Shown here: positions 11,584-20,190 of the stretch, piece after piece
How positions within the stretch are numbered: the first letter of the stretch is position 1
Layout: each line of letters opens with the position of its first letter
Origin: an uncultured SAR116 cluster alpha proteobacterium
GTDB lineage: Bacteria; Pseudomonadota; Alphaproteobacteria; Puniceispirillales; Marisalimonadaceae
Direction of reading: 5' to 3'
NCBI GenBank assembly: GCA_902517815.1
Contig: CABYED010000003.1
Coordinates: forward strand, 1-64,000
DNA length: 64,000 nt
Made by a program: the position numbers and the translations under genes
Notes under the pieces: model-generated
Databases searched by the model: none
Seen by the model: the letters and a program-made list of their open reading frames with translations, nothing else
What the model was told of the DNA's origin: nothing

Positions 11584-12625
11584 TATTTGTCCCAAGTGAC
11601 TTGGGTCTTTTCATGCCCTCAATTAAATTAACCATTTCAATCTTTCCAGTAACTTTACCTTTTGAGTTTTCAATTGTAACTGGCTTTGAGGGTGCATCTG
11701 ACATTATTTGAAGTATATCTTCTAAAACCATATCTTCTTTGACAGTGGCACCAGAGCTTTTTGTATTTGTTGGTGTCATAATTGATTTTGCTTGAATGAC
11801 CCTTGCTCTATTAATATCTTTTATAAAATCAGATACGTATTCATCTGCAGGGTTCATTATTATTTCTTGAGGATCGCTGTCTTGAACCATGCTTCCATCG
11901 CGAAGAATTGCTATTCTATCTCCAATTTTAAGAGCTTCATCAAGATCATGTGTAATAAATATTATAGTTTTATGTAATTCACTCTGAAGATCTAAAAGTA
12001 TATTTTGCATTTCTGAACGAATTAATGGATCTAAAGCAGAAAAAGCTTCATCCATTAGGAGGATTTCTGCATCTGTTGCCAGCGCTCTTGCAAGTCCTAC
12101 TCTTTGTTGCATGCCACCTGACAGCTGTCCTGGATAATATGTTTCGTAACCATCTAAGCCAACTCTTTTAATCCATTTTTGAGCTTTTTCTGACCATTCA
12201 TCTTTAGAAATATTTTGAATTGCAAGCCCGTAGCCAACATTTTGTAAAACTGTTTTGTGTGGAAATAAAGCAAACTTTTGAAAAACCATAGACATATTAT
12301 TTTGTCTGAACTGAATGAGTTCTTTGGAACTTAAATTTAGGATATTTGTATCGTTAAACAGTATTTCACCACTTGTTGGTTCTATCAATCTATTTAGATG
12401 TCTTATCAGAGTTGATTTGCCTGATCCAGAAAGACCCATAACAACTTGTATCTTCCCTCTATTAATATTTAGATTTATATTATTTAATCCAAGAACACAG
12501 TTTGACTTCTCTAGGAGTTCGTCTTTACCCATTCCATTTTTCACCAGATCAAGTGCACTTTTATCACCATCACCAAAAATCTTATAAAGTTGATTTACTT
12601 TGATTAATATATTTTTTGAATTCAT
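11573..12625 (-). CDS. proV: Glycine betaine/DMSP-type ABC transporter, ATP-binding protein
   Basis: A 350-residue ATPase of the ProV/OpuAA class energising osmolyte uptake. The Walker A motif GLSGSGKST is at 64-72, the signature LSGGMQQR at 168-175 and Walker B ILLMDEA near 188-194. The N-terminal segment before Walker A (YKIFGD, about 14-19) is typical of this subfamily, and a short CBS-like tail follows residue 280. ATG 12625 is preferred over the upstream in-frame start at 12694 because it lies four bases after the permease stop and has AAGGA upstream. Betaine or DMSP as substrate is inferred from family and context. Confidence 0.92.
   Translation of the reverse strand: MNSKNILIKVNQLYKIFGDGDKSALDLVKNGMGKDELLEKSNCVLGLNNINLNINRGKIQVVMGLSGSGKSTLIRHLNRLIEPTSGEILFNDTNILNLSSKELIQFRQNNMSMVFQKFALFPHKTVLQNVGYGLAIQNISKDEWSEKAQKWIKRVGLDGYETYYPGQLSGGMQQRVGLARALATDAEILLMDEAFSALDPLIRSEMQNILLDLQSELHKTIIFITHDLDEALKIGDRIAILRDGSMVQDSDPQEIIMNPADEYVSDFIKDINRARVIQAKSIMTPTNTKSSGATVKEDMVLEDILQIMSDAPSKPVTIENSKGKVTGKIEMVNLIEGMKRPKSLGTNITG
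11591..11610 (+). terminator. Intrinsic terminator of ugd inside the proV gene
   Basis: CCCAAG-TGA-CTTGGG (11591-11605) forms a perfect stem and is followed by TCTTTT. It begins eight bases after the ugd stop and lies within the last codons of the convergent ATPase gene, where it encodes part of the C-terminal tail. The minus strand lacks a T-run after the stem, so it should act only on ugd. Confidence 0.6.
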
Positions 12626-12629
12626 TATA

Positions 12630-13517
12630 TTAATCCTTACCTTCGTTCCTATATTTTTGCATTCTAAGTCCGAATTTTTGTGTAACTCTATCAAAAATAA
12701 TTGCTAGTATAACTATAGCAAGACCATTCATTAATCCCAGAGCTAAATATTGATTTGAAATTGCTCTTAAAACTGGAAGACCAAGACCTTTAACTCCAAT
12801 CATAGATGCTATTACCACCATTGCTAAGGCCATCATTATTGTTTGATTTACACCAGCAAATATAGTTGGTAAGGCCAATGGCATTTGAACTCCAAATAAT
12901 TTCTGCCAATAATTAGCTCCAAATGAGTCTGCTGCCTCTAACACGTCTTTATCTACTAACCTTATGCCTAAATTCGTTAAACGAACAATTGGTGGAATAG
13001 CATAAATACATACTGCAATTAATCCAGGAACCTTTCCAATACCCAAAAGCATCACAACGGGTATTAAATACACAAAACTAGGAATTGTTTGCATGACGTC
13101 TAAAATAGGAACTATTGCTGCTTGGACTTTATTACTTCTTGCCATAGCAATACCTAGTGGTATACCAATTGCTATACATAGGAATGTGGCTACAAGTATA
13201 ATGGCTAATGTTGACATTGTGTCTTCCCACATACCGAAATACCCAATCAACATAAAACTCAAAAAAGTTCCAACAACTATTAATATGGATCTTGAGCCTA
13301 TCCAAGAAAGTAAAAGAATACTGAATATTATAACAGGCCAAGGGGTGTTAATAAAAAGCTTCTCAAACCATACTAAGAACATCAGTAAAGGTTCAAAAAA
13401 TTCTTCAATGCCTTGGCCATAAGTTCTTGAAAAATCAGTGAATGCAAAATCTACTGTTTTCTTAAATTCTCTTAAATCAGATCTGCTCATGTCTGGGAAA
13501 TTAAAAAACCAATCCAT
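12630..13517 (-). CDS. proW: Glycine betaine/DMSP-type ABC transporter, permease
   Basis: A 295-residue inner-membrane permease of the ProW/OpuAB type. About 60 N-terminal residues are soluble, then at least six hydrophobic segments follow, starting with WPVIIFSILLLSWIG. The EAA-type coupling loop is EAADSFGANYWQKLFGVQMPLALPTI. The typical PSFVYLIPVVMLLGIGKVPG segment is present, here noted only in part. It lies between the binding-protein and ATPase genes, four bases before the latter. A hairpin separates it from the binding-protein gene and may lower its expression. Confidence 0.94.
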   Translation of the reverse strand: MDWFFNFPDMSRSDLREFKKTVDFAFTDFSRTYGQGIEEFFEPLLMFLVWFEKLFINTPWPVIIFSILLLSWIGSRSILIVVGTFLSFMLIGYFGMWEDTMSTLAIILVATFLCIAIGIPLGIAMARSNKVQAAIVPILDVMQTIPSFVYLIPVVMLLGIGKVPGLIAVCIYAIPPIVRLTNLGIRLVDKDVLEAADSFGANYWQKLFGVQMPLALPTIFAGVNQTIMMALAMVVIASMIGVKGLGLPVLRAISNQYLALGLMNGLAIVILAIIFDRVTQKFGLRMQKYRNEGKD

Positions 13518-13540
13518 TTTGCATTCCTAAGATTATAAAA

Positions 13541-13576
13541 ATAATCACTACCTCAATTTTTAAAGATAGTGATTAT
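13541..13576 (-). terminator. Intercistronic hairpin between binding protein and permease genes
   Basis: ATAATCACTA (13541-13550) and TAGTGATTAT (13567-13576) are a perfect 10-base inverted repeat with a 16-base loop. On the minus strand the stem is followed by a short T-run (TTTTA). It lies just after the stop of the binding-protein gene, the usual place for a partial terminator or RNA-stabilising stem that gives more binding protein than permease. Confidence 0.6.
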
Positions 13577-13591
13577 GAAATTTAGTTCTAA

Positions 13592-14608
13592 TTAGAGACC
13601 AGCTTTAACTTTTTTAGCTACGTCTGCAGAAACCCATTTTTCCCAAACGCCTCCATGCTTTTCTAAAAACTCGAAAGCTGCATCTTTTCCAGATGCTTTT
13701 TGTTCAGTCATAAAAACAAGCATTCCGTTCATAACTTCACCAGGGTACACTCTCTTGGAAATATAATCTAAAGCAACACCAGCGTTCTTTTTAAAGTTTG
13801 CAGATACTACACTATTGACAACAGATGTTACCCAAGATGATTTTTTAGGATTAGCACATTCTTTTTCTGGTTTTACAATGCAGTTATCCCAATGGTCTTT
13901 CCCTACAAATGGTACACCAAAATCAAGTTTATGCATTTTGTATTTACCAATCATTGAGGTAGGAGACCAATAGTAGCCTACCCAATTCTCTCCTCTTTCA
14001 ACAGCTTTCGCCATTGAACCATCTAAACCGGCGGCACTTCCTGGATCAACAAGAACCCATCCCTTCTTCTCCATTTCAAAAGCACGGAATAAATTTTGGT
14101 TTACTAATTGACATCCCCAACCAGCTGGACAACCAACAAAAGCACCTTTTGATTTGTCTTCTGAATAAGGAAATAAATCAGGTCTTTCTATAACATCTAA
14201 AGCTGTTTTAAGCTCAGGGTGTTTTTTAATAGTGTGTGGTGGAAGCCACCAGCCTTCACCTAAACCAGTTATTGGTGATTTGTTGGCAATAATTAATCTA
14301 TTCTCGCCAACAGCTTTGTTTAATGGAACAGCAACTGCATTAGCCCATAATTCTGGAGCCACATCAGGTGATCCTTTTTCATTCATTGAAGTAAAGGTTG
14401 GCATTGTTGCGCCTGAAACTAGTTCAACTTCGCATCCATACCCTTTTTCTAATATTATTTTATCTACATTGGCCATTAATTCAGCAGATGCCCAATTCAT
14501 TTCTGCAATAGTTACTTTTCCACATGCAGCGTTTCCTATTGTAGCCCAACTAAGGCCTACGGCTACGGTTGCTGCCATAGTAAATGCAGCTCCGAATACC
14601 CTTTTCAT
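13592..14608 (-). CDS. proX: Glycine betaine/DMSP-type ABC transporter, substrate-binding protein
   Basis: A 338-residue periplasmic binding protein of the OpuAC/ProX-like class. A signal peptide occupies residues 1-27 (cleavage likely after GNA, before ACGKVTIAE). The mature protein contains many tryptophans in the pattern expected for a quaternary-amine cage (EMNWASAEL, PELWANAV, GEGWWLPPHT, WVGYYWSPT). It is first in the transporter operon, with a strong ribosome binding site (AGGAG) before ATG 14608. It may take up glycine betaine, DMSP or a related osmolyte; the sequence alone does not decide which. Confidence 0.9.
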   Translation of the reverse strand: MKRVFGAAFTMAATVAVGLSWATIGNAACGKVTIAEMNWASAELMANVDKIILEKGYGCEVELVSGATMPTFTSMNEKGSPDVAPELWANAVAVPLNKAVGENRLIIANKSPITGLGEGWWLPPHTIKKHPELKTALDVIERPDLFPYSEDKSKGAFVGCPAGWGCQLVNQNLFRAFEMEKKGWVLVDPGSAAGLDGSMAKAVERGENWVGYYWSPTSMIGKYKMHKLDFGVPFVGKDHWDNCIVKPEKECANPKKSSWVTSVVNSVVSANFKKNAGVALDYISKRVYPGEVMNGMLVFMTEQKASGKDAAFEFLEKHGGVWEKWVSADVAKKVKAGL

Positions 14609-14818
14609 TTTATTCTCCTGTTTCCGCTTGTAATAAATACAAACCTTGATTAATTAAATTAAAGTAAATTGAATTACAAATTCAAGAATCATCTTAACAA
14701 TAAAACAGTACTAATTGCAAATCTGAGTTGGCGGAAAAAGCTATAAATTCTTAGTAAGTGTATGATATATATAAACAAAATTTTTTAAAAACATTTCAGA
14801 ATATAATAAAGAAATTTT

Positions 14819-14869
14819 CATAGTTATTTATTGTTTTATATCTTATATTTTTTAAATTTAATAACTATG
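14819..14869. repeat. 10-base inverted repeat before the gene at 14878
   Basis: CATAGTTATT (14819-14828) and AATAACTATG (14860-14869) are perfect inverted copies separated by 31 AT-rich bases. The right arm ends eight bases before the ATG at 14878, which has no clear ribosome binding site. It could be an operator for a dimeric regulator or a leader hairpin; nothing else indicates which. Confidence 0.45.
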
Positions 14870-14877
14870 TAAATAAA

Positions 14878-15426
14878 ATGTTCGAAGATTTTACACCATT
14901 TATAATAGCTTTAGTTGTAACATTCAGCTTTATGATATGTATTGCTTTATGGAATAGTATAAATGCTCCTCAACCGCCAGAAAAAGCACCTCCAATAGAA
15001 CCAGGTCCATCGAGGACTAGAGAAATTCTTGCTCGATTTAGTGAGTTTTATGTGAATTTAAATCCAGAAGGGGAAATGATCTTCGACACTGGCCTTTTAC
15101 CAGATCCAAAACAACATATTGTACATGCTCTATATGTTGGTTTTGATGAAAGTGAAAATGATGATGAGAGGTCGGCTATTGAGAGGGGTCTAAGGGCAAT
15201 AGTTACATTTCAGGAACGAGTTGGTGATTTACCTATCAAAAAGGAAATGTCAGAAATAGAAAAAAATCTAACCACACCTAACTCTGAAGAAAACATTACA
15301 AACAGTCATGATTCATCTAATGTTAATATTTTAAGCGAAGAAGAATTTCAAACATTTTCTGTTTTAAGAGACCAAGAATTAGATACACATTTTCAACATT
15401 TAAAAATAGAAACCGCAGAAGAATAG
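14878..15426 (+). CDS. Membrane-anchored protein of unknown function
   Basis: A 182-residue protein that I do not recognise. One N-terminal transmembrane segment (about residues 7-27) is followed by a proline-rich linker (APQPPEKAPPIEPG) and a soluble, acidic domain; FYVNLNPEGEMIFDTGLLPDPKQHIVHALYVG is its most structured-looking part. The last 50 residues are low-complexity and acidic. It diverges from the transporter operon and is followed after nine bases by an alpha/beta hydrolase gene, so the two are probably co-transcribed. An inverted repeat lies in its leader. Confidence 0.75.
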   Translation: MFEDFTPFIIALVVTFSFMICIALWNSINAPQPPEKAPPIEPGPSRTREILARFSEFYVNLNPEGEMIFDTGLLPDPKQHIVHALYVGFDESENDDERSAIERGLRAIVTFQERVGDLPIKKEMSEIEKNLTTPNSEENITNSHDSSNVNILSEEEFQTFSVLRDQELDTHFQHLKIETAEE

Positions 15427-15435
15427 GAAATAAAT

Positions 15436-16248
15436 ATGTCCATCTTTAAAATTGATGATCAAAACGAGATTTATTATGAATATGTTCCACCTAAAAATGG
15501 AGGCTTTACTTGTGTTTTTGTAAACGCATTGACTGGCGATGTATCTGCGTGGAACGGATCTATCGGTGAAAATTTAATTAAAAATAACGACGGTTATTTA
15601 GTATATAATTTTAGAGGACAAGCAAAAAGTAAGTTTGAAACTAATTTAGATTTAAGTGCTGAATTAATAGTAAGTGACCTTGTAAATTTAGTTAATTTTA
15701 TCAATCCAAAAAATATGGTTTTAGTAGGACTTTCAATAGGCGGGCTTTATGCTGCGATGTCTTTATCAAAAGGTGTTGAAGCAAAAGGTTTAGTGCTTAT
15801 AAATACTCTGCGAAAGCCCAGCGAAAGACTAAATTGGATAAATAATGCAATGGCCAATGCTGTAAAATTTGGTGGAACTTCTCTTATCTTAGATATGACA
15901 TTACCAGTAATAGCTTCACCAAAATTTTTATCTAAAATGAAAGATAATGCTCTAAAATATGAGAATTACCTTGGATTGGATGACTATAATGGGGTATCAA
16001 AACTTATGCATGGTGGATTTACAACAAATTGGGATTTTGATTGGAGTAAACTTGACTTACCCGTGTTAGTTTTGACAGGGCATTTTGATAAAGTTTTCAG
16101 AATTGAAGATGACATAAATAATTTGATAAAAAATATGAAAAATGTCAAAAGAATTGAAGTTCCAGAATGTGGACATTTAATACCTATAGAGGATCCAGAA
16201 TTATTTTCATATCACTTAAGCGGTTTCATAATATCTCTTAAATATTGA
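15436..16248 (+). CDS. Alpha/beta hydrolase
   Basis: A 270-residue alpha/beta-hydrolase-fold enzyme. The nucleophile elbow is VGLSIGG (S100), the acid is probably D218 in TGHFDKVF, and the catalytic histidine is H247 in ECGHLIPIEDPELF. The oxyanion region near the N-terminus reads FVNALTGDVSAWNG. Substrate is unknown; the family includes esterases, lactonases and dienelactone hydrolases. It follows the anchored unknown protein closely and ends two bases before the convergent methyltransferase gene. Confidence 0.85.
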   Translation: MSIFKIDDQNEIYYEYVPPKNGGFTCVFVNALTGDVSAWNGSIGENLIKNNDGYLVYNFRGQAKSKFETNLDLSAELIVSDLVNLVNFINPKNMVLVGLSIGGLYAAMSLSKGVEAKGLVLINTLRKPSERLNWINNAMANAVKFGGTSLILDMTLPVIASPKFLSKMKDNALKYENYLGLDDYNGVSKLMHGGFTTNWDFDWSKLDLPVLVLTGHFDKVFRIEDDINNLIKNMKNVKRIEVPECGHLIPIEDPELFSYHLSGFIISLKY

Positions 16249-16250
16249 TA

Positions 16251-16898
16251 TTATTTTTTAAGAATAATAGTTATATCATCCTTAAGTAGATTATGCTTTA
16301 TAACCTCAGGATCACAAAAATTTCTCTCGCATATTTTTTTTATCCAAGATAATTCAGTATAATAAAGTTTTTTTTCTATTTTTCTTTTTTCTTTTATTAA
16401 GCAGTTAAAAATCATAGCTTTTTTAACCAATTTCCAATTACTTATAAGATTTTTAATTATATAATCTTCCCACAAATGTATATTATTTGTTGGTGTAAGG
16501 TTATAAGTACCTGACATGACAACATAGTCAGTGTTTTTAAGAGGGAATGTACTTATTGCAAATTCAACATTTTCAAAATTTTTATTGTTTTTGCAAAAAT
16601 TAATTAATTTCTGATTTATATCAAACCCGTAATATTTAACTTTACCATTTAAGTTTCTCTCTTTAATAACTTCATATAATCTACCATATCCACAACCAAT
16701 ATCAGCAATTGAGAATTTCTCACTTTTTGCAATTTTTAATATTTTATCTAAAATTATATTTAATCTAAGGTCCTGTGATAATTTACTATTCCAAAATACT
16801 CCTTTAGGGGTATTATCATAATTATCAAAACGTTTATCATAAATGTTAGATATTTGTTTGTTTAGTAACTTATAAATAAGTGTTTTTAAAAAAGTCAT
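16251..16898 (-). CDS. Class I SAM-dependent methyltransferase
   Basis: A 215-residue protein with a clear S-adenosylmethionine-binding motif, IADIGCGYGRL (about residues 64-74), and an acidic second-strand end, YYGFDIN. The N-terminal 35 residues are not part of the core fold. The segment TDYVVMSGTYNL occupies the motif IV position. The acceptor is unknown. It is convergent with the hydrolase gene and divergent from purT. Its lysine-rich composition matches the AT-rich neighbours, so there is no sign of recent transfer. Confidence 0.8.
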   Translation of the reverse strand: MTFLKTLIYKLLNKQISNIYDKRFDNYDNTPKGVFWNSKLSQDLRLNIILDKILKIAKSEKFSIADIGCGYGRLYEVIKERNLNGKVKYYGFDINQKLINFCKNNKNFENVEFAISTFPLKNTDYVVMSGTYNLTPTNNIHLWEDYIIKNLISNWKLVKKAMIFNCLIKEKRKIEKKLYYTELSWIKKICERNFCDPEVIKHNLLKDDITIILKK

Positions 16899-16950
16899 TG
16901 AATCACATTAAGTCAGAACATAGGTAATTTAAACTTAAAAGGGTTATTAC

Positions 16951-18090
16951 ATGAAAAAAATTTTACTGTTAGGTAGTGGTGAGTTAGGCAAAGAACTAAC
17001 AATTAGCCTCAAAAGAATTGGATGTGTTGTAATAGCGTGTGATGCATATAAAAATGCGCCTGCCATGCAAGTTAGTGATAAAAATGAAGTATTTAACATG
17101 CTTGATAAAGAAAAACTGAGTGAAGTTATTAATAAACATAAACCTGATTACATTGTACCAGAGGTAGAAGCTATTGAGACAAATGTTCTAATTGATGCTG
17201 AACAAAATGGTTATAATGTAATTCCGTCAGCAAAAGCTGTAAATTTAACTATGAATAGAGATAGAATTCGGGATAGAGCAAAACATTTAGGATTAAAAAC
17301 TGCTAATTTTGCGTATGCAGAATCCGAAGAGGAATTAATTTTAGAGGCAAATAAAATTGGAACAAAGGTGGCAGTTAAGCCGGTTATGAGCTCTTCTGGA
17401 AAGGGTCAGAGTTATGCAAATTCAGAGGATGAATTAAAAGCATCTTGGAAATTTGCGCTCAATGGTATGAGAGGAAACCGGAAACGTGTGATAGTCGAAG
17501 AGTTCATAGATTTTGAGTATGAAATTACACTTTTAACAATTTTAGAAAAATCTGGGAAAGTTACGTTTTGTGATCCTATTGGACATTTTCAAAAAAGAGG
17601 TGATTATCAGTATAGCTGGCAGCCAGCCGAATGCTCACAGGTCGTAGTTAAAAGGGCACAAGAGGCTGCAAAAAAAATGGTCATAGACTTAGGTGGGTCA
17701 GGTATATTCGGGGTAGAATTCTTTATTGATAAAAAAGAAGAGGTAATTTTTAGTGAACTAAGTCCTCGTCCACATGATACAGGAATGGTCACAATGTTTA
17801 CTCAAAATTTTAGTCAGTTTGATATTCACGCCAGAGTTTTGTTGGGAATGCCATTACCAGAAATTAAGATAAATCAATCCGGTGCTAGTCATGTGATCTT
17901 AGCAGAAGAAAATGCTTCGGGTAACTATATCATTGATGGTGTTGAAGATGCACTTGAAGATAAAAATGTAGATTACAGAATCTTTGGAAAACCGTTTTTA
18001 AAATCATATCGTCGAGTGGGTGTTGTTTTAGCTCCAACTTTAGAGAAGGCGAAAAAGGCAGCTAATAAAATTTTTGTTAAAGAAATTTAG
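16951..18090 (+). CDS. purT: Formate-dependent phosphoribosylglycinamide formyltransferase
   Basis: A 379-residue ATP-grasp enzyme that makes formyl-GAR for purine synthesis from formate and ATP instead of formyl-tetrahydrofolate. The N-terminal GSGELGKELTISLKRIG, PEVEAIET, KPVMSSSGKGQS and ELSPRPHDTGMVT are PurT signatures, and the length is near the usual 390. It is convergent with the metF-type gene. Its position beside one-carbon genes suggests use of formate generated from methyl-group oxidation, which is an inference. Confidence 0.93.
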   Translation: MKKILLLGSGELGKELTISLKRIGCVVIACDAYKNAPAMQVSDKNEVFNMLDKEKLSEVINKHKPDYIVPEVEAIETNVLIDAEQNGYNVIPSAKAVNLTMNRDRIRDRAKHLGLKTANFAYAESEEELILEANKIGTKVAVKPVMSSSGKGQSYANSEDELKASWKFALNGMRGNRKRVIVEEFIDFEYEITLLTILEKSGKVTFCDPIGHFQKRGDYQYSWQPAECSQVVVKRAQEAAKKMVIDLGGSGIFGVEFFIDKKEEVIFSELSPRPHDTGMVTMFTQNFSQFDIHARVLLGMPLPEIKINQSGASHVILAEENASGNYIIDGVEDALEDKNVDYRIFGKPFLKSYRRVGVVLAPTLEKAKKAANKIFVKEI

Positions 18091-18112
18091 TTATATAAAT
18101 TGTGATTATTGT

Positions 18113-19003
18113 TTATTTAAAATTTGAAATAACAGAGGCTATTTCTTTTTCTTGTTTATATCCCATTAAATGAATTCCACTAACGCCTTCAATAGATTTA
18201 TATTTTTCTATTAATTCTATACAAATTTTAATACCTTCAAGGCTTTCGTCATTAGATTGTTCAATTCTATTGATTATTTCCTCAGGTATATTGATACCAA
18301 AGAGATTTTTGTTCATCCACCTAGCACTTTTTGCAGATTTAATTACCCCTAATCCAATGATAAAATAAGCTTTGTCAGTGATTTTAAGTTGTTTCAATTT
18401 TAGCATATAATTTTTAAGAATATCTTGTTCGAATACGTATTGTGTTTGAAAAAATTCGACACCAGCTTCAATTTTTTTAACTAAGTTTAAGCCATCAAAA
18501 TCATTGTTAATTTTAAATGGAGTATCTGCTCCACCAATGAAAAATTCTGGTGCATCATTAATTTTCCTGCCAGAAGGATACATTTTTTTTGTTTTAATTT
18601 CGTGAGCAGTTCTCAATATACCAATTGTATCTAGATCTCTAACTTCTTTGGTATCTGGTTGATCTCCGCCTTTAACTTCATCACCATATAAACAAAGAAT
18701 GTTTGGAATATCCAATGCCCACCCACCAAGAAGATCACCTTGTATTGCAATTCTATTTCTGTCTCTGGTGGTGAATTGTAAAATTGGTTCAATGCCATTT
18801 TGAGCAAGAATTGCTGCTGTCGCAAGAGCTGACATATGAGATTTTGCGCCAGCTCCATCAGTAACGTTAATTGCATCAGCTATACCGTTTAAACATTCTA
18901 CGTCATCAATAACAACATCTTTATTGCCAGAATCTGGTGGAGAAGTTTCAGCCGTAAAAACAAATTTACTTTCATTAAGTAATTTTCTTAATTTACTTTT
19001 CAT
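18113..19003 (-). CDS. metF: Methylene-tetrahydrofolate reductase family protein
   Basis: A 296-residue flavoenzyme family member interconverting 5-methyl- and 5,10-methylene-tetrahydrofolate. Family features are FTAETSPPDSG near the N-terminus, DAINVTDGAGAKSHMS, EPILQFTTRDRNRIAIQGDLLG (cited here only for the QFTTRDRNR core) and FFIGGADTPF. It is head to head with the DMSP demethylase gene across only 51 bases. DMSP demethylation yields 5-methyl-tetrahydrofolate, so this enzyme probably works in the oxidative direction to return the methyl group to the one-carbon pool. The direction is inferred from context. Confidence 0.85.
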   Translation of the reverse strand: MKSKLRKLLNESKFVFTAETSPPDSGNKDVVIDDVECLNGIADAINVTDGAGAKSHMSALATAAILAQNGIEPILQFTTRDRNRIAIQGDLLGGWALDIPNILCLYGDEVKGGDQPDTKEVRDLDTIGILRTAHEIKTKKMYPSGRKINDAPEFFIGGADTPFKINNDFDGLNLVKKIEAGVEFFQTQYVFEQDILKNYMLKLKQLKITDKAYFIIGLGVIKSAKSARWMNKNLFGINIPEEIINRIEQSNDESLEGIKICIELIEKYKSIEGVSGIHLMGYKQEKEIASVISNFK

Positions 19004-19054
19004 GAAATATGTCCAAAGTAATTTATAGATATTGTTTAATAGGGGTACAAATAA

Positions 19055-20158
19055 ATGTCTAATAGTTTTTTAATTAATACATCCAATAGAATTAGAACCA
19101 CACCATTTACTTCTAGAAATGATTTAGCAGGTGTTAAAAATTATACTGTCTATAATAACACATTATTACCCACAATATTTAAATCATTAAAAGAAGATTA
19201 TTATCATCTAATAAAAAATGTTCAGTTATGGGATGTTTGTGCCCAAAGAGTTATTGAAGTTAAAGGCAGTAAATCTTTGTCATTAATGCAATATCTTTTT
19301 TGTAGAGATTTCTCTAACATTTCTTCTGGCAAAGCATATTACGCACCAATAGTTAACTTTGAAGGTGGGTTATTAAATGACCCAGTTGTTTTTTGCGTCG
19401 CTGATAACCATTTTTTGATTTCTTTATCTGACTCAGACTTGTTTAATTGGGTCTCTGCAATAAATAATTCAAAAGAATTTTACTCTGAAGTAAGAGAAAC
19501 CGATATATTTACAATTGCTATTCAAGGACCAAAATCTGAAAAACTAGCTCAAAAAATCTTTGGCAAAGAAATACAAAACTTAAAATATTTTAATTTCATA
19601 AAACTTCCATTCAATGAAGAAGAAATTATGATTTCAAAAACAGGTTACAGCAAACAATCTGGTTACGAAATTTTACTAATTAATCCAAATAAAGCAGTTA
19701 TTCTGTGGGACCTAATAATGGAAAAAGGCAAGGAATTTAAAATTCGGGTTGGGTGTCCAAATATTATTGAGAGAGTAGAGAATAATCTTCTTAGTTATGG
19801 AAATGAGATGACCTATAAAGACACACCCTATGATTGTGGGTTAGGAAATTTTTGTAATCTTGACTCAGATTATGAATTTATTGGAAAATCTGCTTTATTG
19901 AAACAAAAAAAAGTTGGGTTTGCAAAAGATATATATAAAATTCAATTCGATTATAAAAGCGAAAATAAACAAATTTTTTTTAATAATCTTCCAGTATTCA
20001 AAGAAGATGTAGAGATAGGAAGAGCAACCTCAATTGTTTGGTCACCTAAACATTCTAAATACGTAGGTTTCTTAATCGCATCAAAAAATATTATGAATAA
20101 CTTAAATGATTATTATATCTTAGATAAAGTTAATTTTGATTTATCACATATGACATAA
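19055..20158 (+). CDS. dmdA: DMSP demethylase (DmdA-type, GcvT fold)
   Basis: A 367-residue aminomethyltransferase-fold protein. Long stretches match my memory of SAR11 DmdA: SFLINTSNRIRTTPFTSR, YTVYNNTLLP, FKSLKEDYYHL, the WDV that follows, GCPNIIERVENNLLSYGNE and FIGKSALLK. DmdA transfers a methyl group from dimethylsulfoniopropionate to tetrahydrofolate, giving 5-methyl-tetrahydrofolate and methylmercaptopropionate. The EIY triplet usual in DmdA and GcvT reads EIL here (205-207). It pairs with a divergent metF-type gene, but dmdB, dmdC and dmdD are not in the window. It ends 17 bases before the left boundary of the tRNA-Gly island. Confidence 0.8.
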   Translation: MSNSFLINTSNRIRTTPFTSRNDLAGVKNYTVYNNTLLPTIFKSLKEDYYHLIKNVQLWDVCAQRVIEVKGSKSLSLMQYLFCRDFSNISSGKAYYAPIVNFEGGLLNDPVVFCVADNHFLISLSDSDLFNWVSAINNSKEFYSEVRETDIFTIAIQGPKSEKLAQKIFGKEIQNLKYFNFIKLPFNEEEIMISKTGYSKQSGYEILLINPNKAVILWDLIMEKGKEFKIRVGCPNIIERVENNLLSYGNEMTYKDTPYDCGLGNFCNLDSDYEFIGKSALLKQKKVGFAKDIYKIQFDYKSENKQIFFNNLPVFKEDVEIGRATSIVWSPKHSKYVGFLIASKNIMNNLNDYYILDKVNFDLSHMT

Positions 20159-20175
20159 AGATGCTTATAGAGATT

Positions 20176-20190
20176 TTGGAGCGGGCGAAG
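20176..20190. repeat. Left attachment repeat (copy of tRNA-Gly 3' end)
   Basis: TTGGAGCGGGCGAAG is identical to 22674-22688, which comprises the last bases of the tRNA-Gly gene including its encoded CCA. Here it is not part of a tRNA: the bases that follow do not fold into one. It lies 17 bases after the dmdA stop. Confidence 0.75.

Noticed and set aside
19004-19054. Riboswitch controlling metF/dmdA (SAM-responsive types)
   Set aside because: The 51-base divergent gap is too short and shows no recognisable aptamer core.
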